Part shown: piece after piece, positions 25,160 to 34,069 of the stretch | How the letters are laid out: each line of letters begins with the position of its first letter | Position numbering within the stretch: the first letter of the stretch is position 1 | Translations under genes and position numbers: made by a program | Origin: DASUPK01 sp963728875 | GTDB lineage: Bacteria > Actinomycetota > Thermoleophilia > Solirubrobacterales > 70-9 | Direction of reading: 5' to 3' | Assembly: GCA_963728875.1 (NCBI GenBank) | Contig: CAVSLJ010000002.1 | Coordinates: forward strand, 558,001 to 622,000 | DNA length: 64,000 nt | Notes under the pieces: model-generated | Database searches by the model: none | What the model saw: only the letters and a program-made list of their open reading frames with translations | What the model was told of the DNA's origin: nothing

Positions 25160-26647
25160 ATGGGCATGAACGACCGCCTCACAGGCCTCGACTCATCGTT
25201 CCTCCATCTCGAGCGGGACGGGACGCACATGCACGTCGCCTCGACGACGATCTTCGAGGGCCCCGCACCCCCCTACGTCGAGTTCCGCGATCACATCTCC
25301 TCGCGCCTGCACCTGGTGCCCCGCTTCCGCCAGAAGCTGCGCTTCGTGCCCTTCGGGCAGGGCAGGCCCGTGTGGGTCGACGACCCCCACCTGAACCTCA
25401 CCTACCACGTACGCCACACCTCCCTGCCGGAGCCCGGCTCCGAGCAGCAGCTGCGCGTGCTGGCAGCGCGCATCTTCTCCCAGCAGCTCGACCGCTCCAA
25501 GCCCCTCTGGGAGCTCTGGCTGATCGAGGGCTTGAAGGGTGGCCGCTTCGCGATCGTCGGCAAGACCCATCACGCGATGGTCGACGGTGTCTCCGGGGTT
25601 GACATAACAACGGTGCTCTTCGATGCCGAGAAGGAGCCGGCGGACCCGCCGGAGCCGCTCGAGCGCTGGGTGCCCGCCCCGGAGCCGAGCCGTGCCCAGC
25701 TTCTCTCGGAGGCTCTCTTCCAGCGGGCGATCGACCCGCGCGAGGCGATCCGCGGTGTCCGCCGAGTCATGCGTGGGCCGAGGCGCGCGCTGCGCAGGGC
25801 CACGGAGGCGGTCGCCGCCGCCGGCAGCTTCGCCTGGGCCGGCATCGCCGCCCCCAAAAGCCCGTTCAACTTCGACGTCGGCCCCCACCGGCGGTTCGCG
25901 TGGGTGCGGGCTTCCCTCGCCGACATGAAACTGGTCAAGAACGAGCTCGGAGGCACCGTCAACGACGTGATCCTGGCCGCGGTCGCGGGTGCGCTCGGCC
26001 GCTACATGCGCAAGCGGGGCCACCCGACCGTCGGGCTCGAGCTGCGGGCGATGGTCCCGGTCAGCGTTCGCACCAAGGATCAGCGCGGGTCACTGGGCAA
26101 TCAGGTGACGACGATGATGGCTCCCCTCCCGGTCTGGTGTGAGGACCCGAAGCGCCGGATGGAGATCGTCCGCCAGTCGATGGGCGACCTGAAGCAGTCG
26201 AAGCAGGCGATGGGCGCGACGCTCCTGACGCAGCTCGCCGACTTCGCTCCACCCACCATCGCCGGGCAAGCCGCGCGACTGCAGTCGCGGCAACGCTTCT
26301 TCAACCTCGTGGTCACGAACATTCCGGGGCCGCAGTTCCCGCTCTATCTGCTGGGTCGCCGGATGGAGCGCGTTTTCCCGATGGTGCCCCTGGCCAAGAA
26401 CCAGGGCGTCTGCATCGGGATCATGAGCTACGACGGGCAGGTCAACTTCGGCCTGATCGGCGACTACGACGGCATGCCCGATCTCGAGGATCTCGCCGAG
26501 GATCTCGAGGATGCGATCGGCGAGCTGATCGAGGCGGCCGGTGGGCGCCCCGGAATCTTCAGGCGCTTCGTCCCGCGGGCGGACGTCGAAGCAGGGCACG
26601 CCGATCAGAATGGCCACGGCGATCGCGAGGAGTCGGCGACCGGCTGA
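25160..26647 (+). CDS. Wax ester synthase / diacylglycerol acyltransferase (WS/DGAT)
   Basis: 495 aa. Active-site HHAMVDG (HHxxxDG) near residue 140, LTGLDSSFLHLE at the N-terminus, and later NDVILAAVAGALGRY and NIPGPQFPLYLLG. It makes triacylglycerol or wax esters from acyl-CoA. ATG 25160 or 25166 fits family starts. Oddity: codons at 25597-25611 (GTT GAC ATA ACA ACG) are AT-rich for this genome and reproduce the motif flanking the GNAT gene at 15.7 kb. Confidence 0.92.
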   Translation: MGMNDRLTGLDSSFLHLERDGTHMHVASTTIFEGPAPPYVEFRDHISSRLHLVPRFRQKLRFVPFGQGRPVWVDDPHLNLTYHVRHTSLPEPGSEQQLRVLAARIFSQQLDRSKPLWELWLIEGLKGGRFAIVGKTHHAMVDGVSGVDITTVLFDAEKEPADPPEPLERWVPAPEPSRAQLLSEALFQRAIDPREAIRGVRRVMRGPRRALRRATEAVAAAGSFAWAGIAAPKSPFNFDVGPHRRFAWVRASLADMKLVKNELGGTVNDVILAAVAGALGRYMRKRGHPTVGLELRAMVPVSVRTKDQRGSLGNQVTTMMAPLPVWCEDPKRRMEIVRQSMGDLKQSKQAMGATLLTQLADFAPPTIAGQAARLQSRQRFFNLVVTNIPGPQFPLYLLGRRMERVFPMVPLAKNQGVCIGIMSYDGQVNFGLIGDYDGMPDLEDLAEDLEDAIGELIEAAGGRPGIFRRFVPRADVEAGHADQNGHGDREESATG

Positions 26648-26650
26648 TTC

Positions 26651-26673
26651 GTCCGCGGGGATCTGTGGCGGAC
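26651..26673. terminator. Hairpin between convergent WS/DGAT and YdjC genes
   Basis: GTCCGC / GCGGAC, 6-bp stem with an 11-nt loop, filling the gap between the two stops. Possible bidirectional terminator. Confidence 0.35.
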
Positions 26674-26674
26674 G

Positions 26675-27394
26675 TCAGTTCTGCGCTTCTTCCACGTCCC
26701 CGCGCTCCTGGATGAACGCGTCCTTCATCCGGGACCGTCGTGCGTCACCCCAGACCGGCTCGTCGAAACGGGCGCGGACCATCACCTTCTGCAGCAGCGC
26801 CAGGTCCTCCTGACGCGCCATGTCGTAGTCCGATCCGGATTCCTTGTCCGGGTGCCCGGGATGCGTCATCCACTCCGTCACCCCACGGTCGAGGTTGCGC
26901 AGCTCCGGCTCGCTCGGTTGCTTGCTTTCGGTGCGGCCGATCAGTCTGTCCGGCGTCGGGATCCCCCGCTCGCGCAGCCACTGCCGGTGATCGGGGTTGA
27001 CCGAGCGGACGGGAACGTCGATCTGCTTGGCCATCTGGAAGACGGGGGTGGCGAGCTCCGGGCGCGCATGACAATGGTGATGCCCGTTGAGGAACGAAGG
27101 CCAGCGCCCGAACAGGTCGCCGAACCGCTCGAGCTGGACCCGCAGCGCGGTCCGTGCGGGCGCGCCGCTGCGAGGTCCCCAGCGTCCCTCGAACTCGATG
27201 TGCAGGCCGATCTCCGCCCCGCTCTCGAGCAGCGGCTGGGCCTCGCAGTACTCACGCTCGACCATCGCGCTGACAGAGTCGATCGCACCCATCTCGATCG
27301 CTTCGAGGATCCCCTGGTTGTATGAGGGCCAGTACCCGTAGTCGTCTGCGGTGATCACCAGCAGACGGCGGTTGTCTCCTTGGCTCGCGGCCAC
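26675..27394 (-). CDS. YdjC/ChbG family carbohydrate deacetylase
   Basis: 239 aa from GTG 27394. LVITADDYGYWPSYNQGIL carries the metal-binding Asp pair, GLHIEFEGRW and NGHHHCHARPE the histidines. ChbG-type enzymes remove acetyl groups from chito-oligosaccharides. An upstream extension of the frame is not supported. Substrate not determined. Confidence 0.88.
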   Translation of the reverse strand: MAASQGDNRRLLVITADDYGYWPSYNQGILEAIEMGAIDSVSAMVEREYCEAQPLLESGAEIGLHIEFEGRWGPRSGAPARTALRVQLERFGDLFGRWPSFLNGHHHCHARPELATPVFQMAKQIDVPVRSVNPDHRQWLRERGIPTPDRLIGRTESKQPSEPELRNLDRGVTEWMTHPGHPDKESGSDYDMARQEDLALLQKVMVRARFDEPVWGDARRSRMKDAFIQERGDVEEAQN

Positions 27395-27410
27395 CCGGCC
27401 AAGGTTAGGG

Positions 27411-28193
27411 CTAGCTGACCTGCTGGATGGCGGCCTGGATCTGCTGGAACGTCGGAATCGTGCCGCCGCCGATCGGCTTCTGGCCGTTTGGTCCCTGTAC
27501 CAGGATCGACGGCGTGCCGGTGAAGCCGAGGGAGTCCGCCTCAGAGCTGCCCTGCTGGATCGTCGCGTCCCATTTCGGGTCATTACGGTCCTGATTCCAC
27601 TTGTCGATGTCCGGTACACCTGCGCCCTTGGCGAGGCTCGTCAGGAACGAGTCGGTCACATAGCCCGAGTTCTCACCGCCCTGGTTGAGGTAGAAGAGCT
27701 GCATGAACTGCCAGAGCCGGTTCTGCTCCCCGGCCGCCAGCGCCGCTTTCATCGCGGGCTTCGAGTCGGGGCCGATGATCAGGAAGGGACGGAACTCGTA
27801 CTTGGCGTTGCCGGGCCGGACCTCGCTCGAGATCACCTGCGCGGAAACGCTGTCCGAGAAGAACTTGCAGGCTGAGCACTGCGGGTCTCCGTACTCGATC
27901 ACGCTGACCGGGGCGGCGGGGTCGCCCAGGACCTGGCCAGTTTGCGGGATGCCCTTGAGCTCGGCGTCCACCTTGGCGACGCCCGCGACGTTGGCGGGCG
28001 GGCTCGAGTCGTCGCTGCCGCCGCCGGACTGGCTGATCACGATCAGGGCCACGATCACGGCGACTGCCCCGAACGCCGCCAGGGTCAGGTACTGAATCCG
28101 GCGCTTGCGGGCATGCTCCGCGGCGGCGTCCTGTGACTCCGCGGCCCGGCGCTGGGAGCGCAGGCGCTCTCGCTCGTCGTGCCTACCTTCCAT
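27411..28193 (-). CDS. Membrane-anchored DsbA-like thiol oxidase
   Basis: 260 aa. Charged cytoplasmic N-terminus, one membrane helix (~34-54), then a thioredoxin-fold DsbA domain with active site GDPQCSACKFF and cis-Pro loop GFTGTPSILVQG. It oxidises thiols of exported proteins. The start overlaps the VKOR gene by 11 bp; VKOR would regenerate it. Confidence 0.92.
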   Translation of the reverse strand: MEGRHDERERLRSQRRAAESQDAAAEHARKRRIQYLTLAAFGAVAVIVALIVISQSGGGSDDSSPPANVAGVAKVDAELKGIPQTGQVLGDPAAPVSVIEYGDPQCSACKFFSDSVSAQVISSEVRPGNAKYEFRPFLIIGPDSKPAMKAALAAGEQNRLWQFMQLFYLNQGGENSGYVTDSFLTSLAKGAGVPDIDKWNQDRNDPKWDATIQQGSSEADSLGFTGTPSILVQGPNGQKPIGGGTIPTFQQIQAAIQQVS

Positions 28194-28641
28194 GGGAAGA
28201 CTCTAACCGCGTTGCGGCCGGGTTTCGGCCGGTGTAGGTGTACGCGCGGCTCGCCGCGACGACCAGCGAGAGCGTCATCAGGACGGCGCTCGCCACACAC
28301 CACTGGCAGACCGCGTCGATCACGAACAGCTCCACATAGGTGAGGTAGGCGCTGAACCCGAATCCCACGAGCGCCGTCAGGAAGCCGCCGAAACGACCCG
28401 CGTCACCGGGCATGAGGGCGGAGATCAGCAGCAGCACGTAGCCGCCGACACCGAGCACGCCCACGTTGATTCCCGCCAGGTGCGAATAGTGGCTGCGGGC
28501 GACGGTCTGGCAGCCGTGGCCGCCGGCGAGGCACACCGGCGTGCCTCCTCCGAATTCCGAGATCGAGATGTACGTCGCTACGCCGATCCCGGCGAGGGCC
28601 AGCACGACTGCCGCGATGCGCAGGTTGCGCTCAGATGGCAT
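28183..28641 (-). CDS. Vitamin K epoxide reductase (VKOR) family protein
   Basis: 152 aa, four membrane helices. Redox pairs: loop cysteines in PVCLAGGHGCQTV and active-site DAVCQWCVASA. Bacterial VKOR reoxidises DsbA with a quinone, replacing DsbB. Co-transcribed with the DsbA-like gene. Confidence 0.93.
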   Translation of the reverse strand: MPSERNLRIAAVVLALAGIGVATYISISEFGGGTPVCLAGGHGCQTVARSHYSHLAGINVGVLGVGGYVLLLISALMPGDAGRFGGFLTALVGFGFSAYLTYVELFVIDAVCQWCVASAVLMTLSLVVAASRAYTYTGRNPAATRLESSHGR

Positions 28642-28663
28642 GAGCCAATGCTATGAAGCTGAC

Positions 28664-29164
28664 GTGAACCGATCTGAAATGCCTCTCCCCTCCATTCGCG
28701 CGGCCGAGCCGGGCGATGCCGCAGCCGTCGCGGAGATCTTCAACCAGGGCGTCGAGGACCGGGTCGCCACCTTCGAGACCCGTCTCGCCGGGCCCGAGGA
28801 TGCGGGGCGGTGGATCGAGGGTGATCTCCTCGTCGTCGCGGAGCGCGACGGCGCCCTGGTGGGCTGGGCGAAGGCGAGCCCGTACGCCGACCGGCATGCG
28901 TACTACGACGGAGTGCGCGAGGCGACCCTCTACGTCGAGCGCGGCGCGAGACGGACCGGAATCGGGCGGCGATTGCTGGCCGCGCTTGCCGACGCCGCCA
29001 CCGAGGCCGGCGCCCACAAGCTGGTCGGCAAGATCTTCACCTCCAACGAGCCGAGCATCGCGATGGTCGACGGGCTCGGCTGGCGAGAGGTCGGCGTGCA
29101 CGAGCGCCACGGCGCCCTCGACGGCGAGTGGAAGGACGTGCTGGTGGTCGAGAAGCTGCTCTAG
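28664..29164 (+). CDS. GNAT acetyltransferase, phosphinothricin-acetyltransferase-like
   Basis: 166 aa from GTG 28664 (ATG 28679 possible). SIRAAEPGDAAAVAEIFNQG, ATFETR, VERGARRTGIGRRLLAAL and NEPSIAMVDGLGWREVG are PAT-type. Such enzymes acetylate small amines such as methionine sulfoximine or phosphinothricin; the real substrate is unknown. Divergent from VKOR by 22 bp. Confidence 0.87.
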   Translation: MNRSEMPLPSIRAAEPGDAAAVAEIFNQGVEDRVATFETRLAGPEDAGRWIEGDLLVVAERDGALVGWAKASPYADRHAYYDGVREATLYVERGARRTGIGRRLLAALADAATEAGAHKLVGKIFTSNEPSIAMVDGLGWREVGVHERHGALDGEWKDVLVVEKLL

Positions 29165-29174
29165 CGGTCGCCCG

Positions 29175-29906
29175 CTACTTCTTCTTTTTCTTCTTGCACT
29201 TCTTCGCCGACACGGCCCGCTTTTTCTTCTTCTTGCACTTCTTCTTCGTGGCGGTGGGCGTGTTTGGCGTCGTCGCCGGCGGGTTTGTCGTCGTCGGCGG
29301 CGGGTCCGTGCTGGTGATCGACAGGCTCCACCCGCCGCTGATGCCGCCGGTGTTCGTGTTGAAGACGTCATCGTCCACGTACAAGTGCCAGGTGCCGTTG
29401 GGGCTGGTTCCGATGTAGTTGGAGAGCACCAGGCCATAGGGCGGGCTCGGCGCCGGCGAGAGGAATGCCTCTAGGCCCGGGCCACCTCCAGCGAAGACCG
29501 CGTAGTCGGAGGGCTGATTTCCAAATGAGCTAATCGGCCCGGCATCCGGGATCTTTGCGCCGGCCTGGTCGTTGAACGAGATGTCGGAGGTCAGAAGGTC
29601 CGTGCTGCCCCCGGCGTCGTTCATCAGCGATGTGGTCTGGCCGAACGGGCCCTGGAGCAGGATCTCGAAGTCGTCCGGATTCGTGTGGTTGATCCCGTTG
29701 AGGAAGACATTGACGTCCGTGATCGTTCCCTTCACCCCCGAGACGGTGATGTCGGACGGGTCGGGGCTGGCGTGCGCGAGGTCGCCCACGGTGATCGCGG
29801 TGGTGTTCGATGCGTCGGTGACCACGACAGCCGACGCCGAGGCCGGTACGAGCGCGCCCAGCACCGCGATGCCGACGATGAGCAGCAATCCCCAGAGGCG
29901 CTTCAT
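29175..29906 (-). CDS. Secreted P-domain-like protein with Lys/Cys tail
   Basis: 243 aa. Signal peptide (1-26), then a beta-rich region like the proprotein-convertase P-domain (VSGVKGTITDVNVFLNGINH, DDFEILLQGP, GTWHLYVDDD, GGWSLSI), then a Pro/Thr linker and a tail with two KKCKKKKK-type blocks. P-domains usually stabilise subtilisin-like proteases, but no protease is fused here. The tail is shared with 44802-45539 and 45608-46345. Confidence 0.8.
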   Translation of the reverse strand: MKRLWGLLLIVGIAVLGALVPASASAVVVTDASNTTAITVGDLAHASPDPSDITVSGVKGTITDVNVFLNGINHTNPDDFEILLQGPFGQTTSLMNDAGGSTDLLTSDISFNDQAGAKIPDAGPISSFGNQPSDYAVFAGGGPGLEAFLSPAPSPPYGLVLSNYIGTSPNGTWHLYVDDDVFNTNTGGISGGWSLSITSTDPPPTTTNPPATTPNTPTATKKKCKKKKKRAVSAKKCKKKKKK

Positions 29907-29955
29907 CGCGGGGAATCTATCGCACCAAACGACCCTCCACGGTGTTCAGGTGGAC

Positions 29956-31023
29956 ATGTGGAGGATGCTTCCGACTGCGGGGCTCGGGTTGCTCGTCGGG
30001 CTGGCCGCGGCACCGGCGGCCCTCGCCTCGACCGTCACGGTCACCGGCGGCAACACCGTGCGGATCCTCGAGTCCGGCAGCGAGGTCAACCGGGTGACCG
30101 TGCGCTACGACGCCGGCATGGATCTCTATGAGGTCGCCGACTCGGCCGCGAACCTGACCCCCAGCGGGACCTGCACGACCGTCACATCCCACAGCGCCAC
30201 CTGCCCCGGCGCGGGGATCAAGACGATCTCGGTGGACACCGACGCGCAGGCCGACTCGATCGCGATGGACCTGGGCACGATTCCCACGACGGTGAGCGGC
30301 AACCTCGACGGCGGCCCCGGCGATGACTCCGTCAGCGGTCACGGGACCCTGACCGGGGACTCCGGCAGGGACCAGATCACGGGCTCGCCCCTCGCCGACA
30401 ACGTTCGCGGCGGCAGCGGTAATGACACGATCGACGCGGGCGCTGGACCCGACGACATCCAGGGCGGCAGCAACACCGACACCCTCGTCTACCCGGCAAG
30501 CCGCACAACCCCGGTGAACGTCACGGTCGGGGCGGGCAACTACAACGACGGCGGCGCCGAGGACCAGGGATCCTCCGGGAGGCGGGACACCGTCCACGGC
30601 GACATCGAGACCGTCATCGGAACGCCGCAGGGCGATCTCATCGCGGGCGACTCGAGCTCCGAGACGCTGATCGGCGGCCCCGGCGACGACGTCCTGTCGG
30701 GCAACAACGGCAGCGACACCCTGCTCGGCCTGGAGGGGAACGACGTGATGGTCGGAGGCAATGGGCACGACCTGCTGCGCGGCTGGCTCGGCTTCGACCG
30801 GCTCTTCGGCGGCCCGGACGGAGACAGGCTTTCCGGCGGCCCCGACGGCGATCTGGTCGTTGGCAATCGCGGCGCCGACATCCTCAAGGGCAAGGGCGGC
30901 ATCGATTTCCTGCGCGCCAAGGACGGGTTCCACGACCTGAGGATCAAGTGCGGACGCGGCTCGAACCGCGCCGAGGGCGCCACGCGGGACAAGCGGCTGG
31001 ACCCCCGCCCCCGCTCCTGCTGA
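29956..31023 (+). CDS. Secreted RTX-type calcium-binding repeat protein
   Basis: 355 aa from ATG 29956. Signal peptide ending near ALAS, then many GGxGxDxxx nonapeptide units (GGPGDDSVSG, GGSGNDTIDA, GGPGDDVLSG, GGPDGDRLSG) in residues ~115-320 that form Ca-binding parallel beta-rolls. No toxin or enzyme domain and no type I secretion signal seen. The C-terminal Cys-containing segment (KCGRGSN, PRPRSC) lacks the Lys tail. Divergent from the P-domain gene. Confidence 0.85.
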   Translation: MWRMLPTAGLGLLVGLAAAPAALASTVTVTGGNTVRILESGSEVNRVTVRYDAGMDLYEVADSAANLTPSGTCTTVTSHSATCPGAGIKTISVDTDAQADSIAMDLGTIPTTVSGNLDGGPGDDSVSGHGTLTGDSGRDQITGSPLADNVRGGSGNDTIDAGAGPDDIQGGSNTDTLVYPASRTTPVNVTVGAGNYNDGGAEDQGSSGRRDTVHGDIETVIGTPQGDLIAGDSSSETLIGGPGDDVLSGNNGSDTLLGLEGNDVMVGGNGHDLLRGWLGFDRLFGGPDGDRLSGGPDGDLVVGNRGADILKGKGGIDFLRAKDGFHDLRIKCGRGSNRAEGATRDKRLDPRPRSC

Positions 31024-31098
31024 GCAGGCGGCCCGGGACGCGAAGCCGAAGGGCCGCCGCCGGGTGGTGGTGTCCTGCGCGCGGGCGATCATGCCCGC

Positions 31099-31776
31099 GT
31101 GCACCGCATCCACTACCGCTTCGGGCTCGTCCTGTGTCTGATCCTGGTGACGGTCACGTTCACGCTGGCCGCACCCAGCGGCGACCTCGGACGTTTCGTC
31201 GCGGTGGTCCTGCAGGCTGCGGTGCTGGTCGGGGCGGTGGTGTCCTCCCGTGCACATCGCTGGGTGATCAGACTCAGCGTCGTCGGGGCGATCGTCGGGC
31301 TCGTCGGCACTGCTGCCGCCCTCTTTGGCAGCGGCGAGTTCGGCAACGGCTCGGCGGAGCTCGTCGCGCTCCTGTACGTGCTCCTCACTCCTCCGGCGCT
31401 GATCTCCGGGTTGCGCAAGCAGCTCGAGCAGTCGGGCGCCGTGACCCTGCAGACGATGTTCGGCGTGCTCTGCCTTTATCTCCTGATCGGCCTGCTCTTC
31501 GGGGTCGCCTACGCGACCGTGGACCAGCTCACGTCGACGCCGTTCTTCGCCGAGGGCGGGTCACATGGCCGTGACGATTTCCTCTATTTCAGCTACACGA
31601 CGCTGACGACCGTCGGCTACGGAGACCTGGTGGCGGCCACCAACCTGGGCCGCTCCATGGCGATCGCCGAAGCGCTGCTGGGGCAGCTCTATCTGGTGAG
31701 CGTCGTCGCCGTGATCATCAGCAACATGGACGTGGCGCGCCCCGGGCAGCGTCGCAACCGCCGCAAGACGGTCTAG
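31099..31776 (+). CDS. Potassium channel family protein
   Basis: 225 aa, GTG start. Four hydrophobic segments, then pore loop YFSYTTLTTVGYGDLV with the TVGYGD filter (~171-176) and a last helix. No RCK/TrkA domain; the C-terminus is a short basic tail. Regulation unknown. Its stop overlaps the convergent peptidase gene. Confidence 0.88.
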   Translation: MHRIHYRFGLVLCLILVTVTFTLAAPSGDLGRFVAVVLQAAVLVGAVVSSRAHRWVIRLSVVGAIVGLVGTAAALFGSGEFGNGSAELVALLYVLLTPPALISGLRKQLEQSGAVTLQTMFGVLCLYLLIGLLFGVAYATVDQLTSTPFFAEGGSHGRDDFLYFSYTTLTTVGYGDLVAATNLGRSMAIAEALLGQLYLVSVVAVIISNMDVARPGQRRNRRKTV

Positions 31777-32234
31777 CCCAGCTGCAGCAGTGCCCAGAAG
31801 GGGTGGTCGCGCTCCGGTATCCGCGGCGGCACGCGCCGGTGCTGGCGGTTTTGTGCCCAGGCGAGATAGCCCTCCAGGCGGCGCGAGATCGAGCGCTTGG
31901 TGGCGCTGGTTGGCTCCACCACGCTGTTCTCGAGCGCGAAGAGCCAGGCGTTCGCCTCCGACTCCAGGCGCGGAGCGGAGCGGCCCTTCCCGACGAGGTG
32001 CCCGATCTCGTGCAGGGCGATGAAGTAGGAGACCTGACCGCGGATCGGCGGGATCGAGATCTCGAGCTTGCCGCCTCGCCAGCGGATCGCCCGCCCCCGG
32101 GCCGAGGAGCCGGCCAGCTCGATGCCGTACGCGCGGCAGAGGTCCTCGATGTGGGCCTCCATCAGCTCCACGCCCTTGCGGGCGCGGGGCGATCTGTCCT
32201 GCCTGAACACGCGCGGCAGGGTAGCCGCCTTCAC
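31773..32234 (-). CDS. ImmA/IrrE-type (M78) metallopeptidase
   Basis: 153 aa, GTG start (an internal ATG is possible). ALHEIGHLVG is the HExxH zinc site; LESEANAWLFALE supplies the downstream Glu in the ExEAxxFA form of the family. Such proteases cleave repressors in stress or mobile-element switches, normally beside an XRE repressor; none is present here. Confidence 0.72.
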   Translation of the reverse strand: MKAATLPRVFRQDRSPRARKGVELMEAHIEDLCRAYGIELAGSSARGRAIRWRGGKLEISIPPIRGQVSYFIALHEIGHLVGKGRSAPRLESEANAWLFALENSVVEPTSATKRSISRRLEGYLAWAQNRQHRRVPPRIPERDHPFWALLQLG

Positions 32235-32266
32235 GGATGGGTCTCCCCCGCCGCCATACTTGGTCC

Positions 32267-33970
32267 ATGGCCGAAGGGACCAGTCTGCGCCTGGCGCTCG
32301 CCCAAATCGATTCCACCGTGGGTGACATCGAGGGCAACGTGCGCCTGATCTCCGAGTCGATCGATCGCGCTCGGGACGGCGGAGCGCAGCTCGTGCTCCT
32401 GCCCGAGCTCTGTGTCTCCGGCTATCCGCCGGAGGATCTCGTGCTGCGCCGGGACTTCCTGGATGCGGTGCGAGAGGGGCTCGACTCGATCGCCGCCGAG
32501 GTTGAGGGGCTCGTCGCCCTGGTCGGGTTCCCCGAGCGAGTCGAGCGCTCGCGCGAGGAGCTCGAGCGCTTCGATCCGCTGATCGACCCCTTCCCTCCCC
32601 CGGCCTACAACTCGCTCGCGGTCGTGGCGGACGGAGGGGTCCGGGCGGTCTACCGGAAGTGCGAGCTGCCCAACTACGGGGTCTTCGACGAGCGCCGCTA
32701 CTTCGAGCCGGGCACGGAGCCCGCCGTGATCGACCTCGATGACGCCCGGGTCGGCCTGACCGTCTGCGAGGACATCTGGCACCCGGGCTTCCCCGAGGTC
32801 GACGAGGCTGCCGCCGGCGCAGACCTGATCGTCAACGCCTCGGCCTCGCCGTATCACCGCGGCAAGGGCCGGGCGCGCGAGCGGATGGTCGCCGAGCGCG
32901 CCCGCACCAACGGCGTCGCGTTCGCGCTCTGCAACACCGTCGGCGGCCAGGACGAGCTGGTCTTCGACGGGGCCAGCGTCGTGGTCGGGCCCGACGGTGG
33001 GACCCTCGCCCGCGCCGCGCAGTTCGAGCCGGAGCTCCTGGTCTGCGATCTGACGCCGGCCGGCGACGGCCACGCCACGGCGAGCATCGCGGAGCCGATC
33101 GCGAGCGAGGAGGCGGAGGTGTACGCCGCGCTCCGGCTCGGCCTGCGCGACTACGTCCAGAAGAACGGCTTCGACCACGTCGTCATCGCGCTCAGCGGCG
33201 GGATCGACTCGGCGCTGGTCGCGCTGATCGCCGCTGACGCGCTCGGGTCGGACCGCGTCAGCGTCGTCGTCATGCCCTCCCCGAACTCCAGCGACGACAC
33301 CCAGTCGGACGCCCGTGCGATCGCCGCCAACCTCGGCGTCGAGCTGATCGAGATCTCGATCGCCGAGGCGATGGACGCCTACGACCACGCGCTCGCCCGG
33401 AGCTTCGAGGGAACCGAGCCGGACATCGCCGAGGAGAACCTCCAGGCGCGGATCAGAGGCAACCTGGTGATGGCGCTCTCCAACAAGTTCGGCTGGCTCG
33501 TTCTCACGACCGGCAACAAGAGCGAGCTCTCGGTCGGCTACGCGACGCTCTACGGCGACATGGCCGGCGGCTTCGCCGTGATCAAGGACATCTTCAAGCT
33601 GCTGGTCTACCGCCTGGTCCGCTGGCGCAACGAGCAGGAGGGGCGCGATCTGGTCCCCGCCTCTGTGATCGAGCGCCCGCCCTCCGCGGAGCTCCGCCCG
33701 GACCAGCTCGACGAGGACTCGCTGCCCCCCTACGAGATCCTCGACCGGATCCTGGAGGCCTACGTCGAGCGGGACGAGGGCATCGCCGCTCTCGTTGCCC
33801 AGGGCCTGCCCGAGGACGTCGTCATGGACGTGATCCGCCTGGTCGACCGGGCCGAGTACAAGCGCCGCCAGGCGCCGCCAGGGATCCGGGTCTCGACCAA
33901 GGCGTTCGGCCGCGACCGGCGCCTGCCGATCACGAACCGGTTCGGTTCGATGCGGGCGCTGCCTCGCTAG
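32267..33970 (+). CDS. nadE: Glutamine-dependent NAD+ synthase
   Basis: 567 aa from ATG 32267. N-terminal nitrilase-type glutaminase (Glu in LPELCVSGYPPED, Lys in YRKCELPNYG, Cys in GLTVCEDIWHPG), then ATP-pyrophosphatase synthetase domain with ALSGGIDSALVA and LTTGNKSELSVGY. Final step of NAD synthesis. It ends at repeat copy B. Confidence 0.96.
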   Translation: MAEGTSLRLALAQIDSTVGDIEGNVRLISESIDRARDGGAQLVLLPELCVSGYPPEDLVLRRDFLDAVREGLDSIAAEVEGLVALVGFPERVERSREELERFDPLIDPFPPPAYNSLAVVADGGVRAVYRKCELPNYGVFDERRYFEPGTEPAVIDLDDARVGLTVCEDIWHPGFPEVDEAAAGADLIVNASASPYHRGKGRARERMVAERARTNGVAFALCNTVGGQDELVFDGASVVVGPDGGTLARAAQFEPELLVCDLTPAGDGHATASIAEPIASEEAEVYAALRLGLRDYVQKNGFDHVVIALSGGIDSALVALIAADALGSDRVSVVVMPSPNSSDDTQSDARAIAANLGVELIEISIAEAMDAYDHALARSFEGTEPDIAEENLQARIRGNLVMALSNKFGWLVLTTGNKSELSVGYATLYGDMAGGFAVIKDIFKLLVYRLVRWRNEQEGRDLVPASVIERPPSAELRPDQLDEDSLPPYEILDRILEAYVERDEGIAALVAQGLPEDVVMDVIRLVDRAEYKRRQAPPGIRVSTKAFGRDRRLPITNRFGSMRALPR

Positions 33971-34069
33971 CGGCCACCAGGCCGCTCCACCTCGGAGCGG
34001 AGGGCGAAGCCCGTAGCGACTTGTGTGGGGCGGCCGCTTGTGGCCGCGATCTGATGGCGAAGCCGTCTA
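33968..34069. repeat. Dispersed ~100-bp hairpin repeat, copy B
   Basis: Lies exactly between the nadE stop and the convergent thioesterase stop. Inverted relative to copy A (22703-22810), about 94% identical, with the hairpin stems preserved. Confidence 0.85.

Noticed and set aside
29128..29418. Phe-rich plus-strand ORF opposite the Lys tail at 29.2 kb
   Set aside because: The FFFF stretches are the antisense of AAG/AAA lysine codons in the secreted protein's tail.
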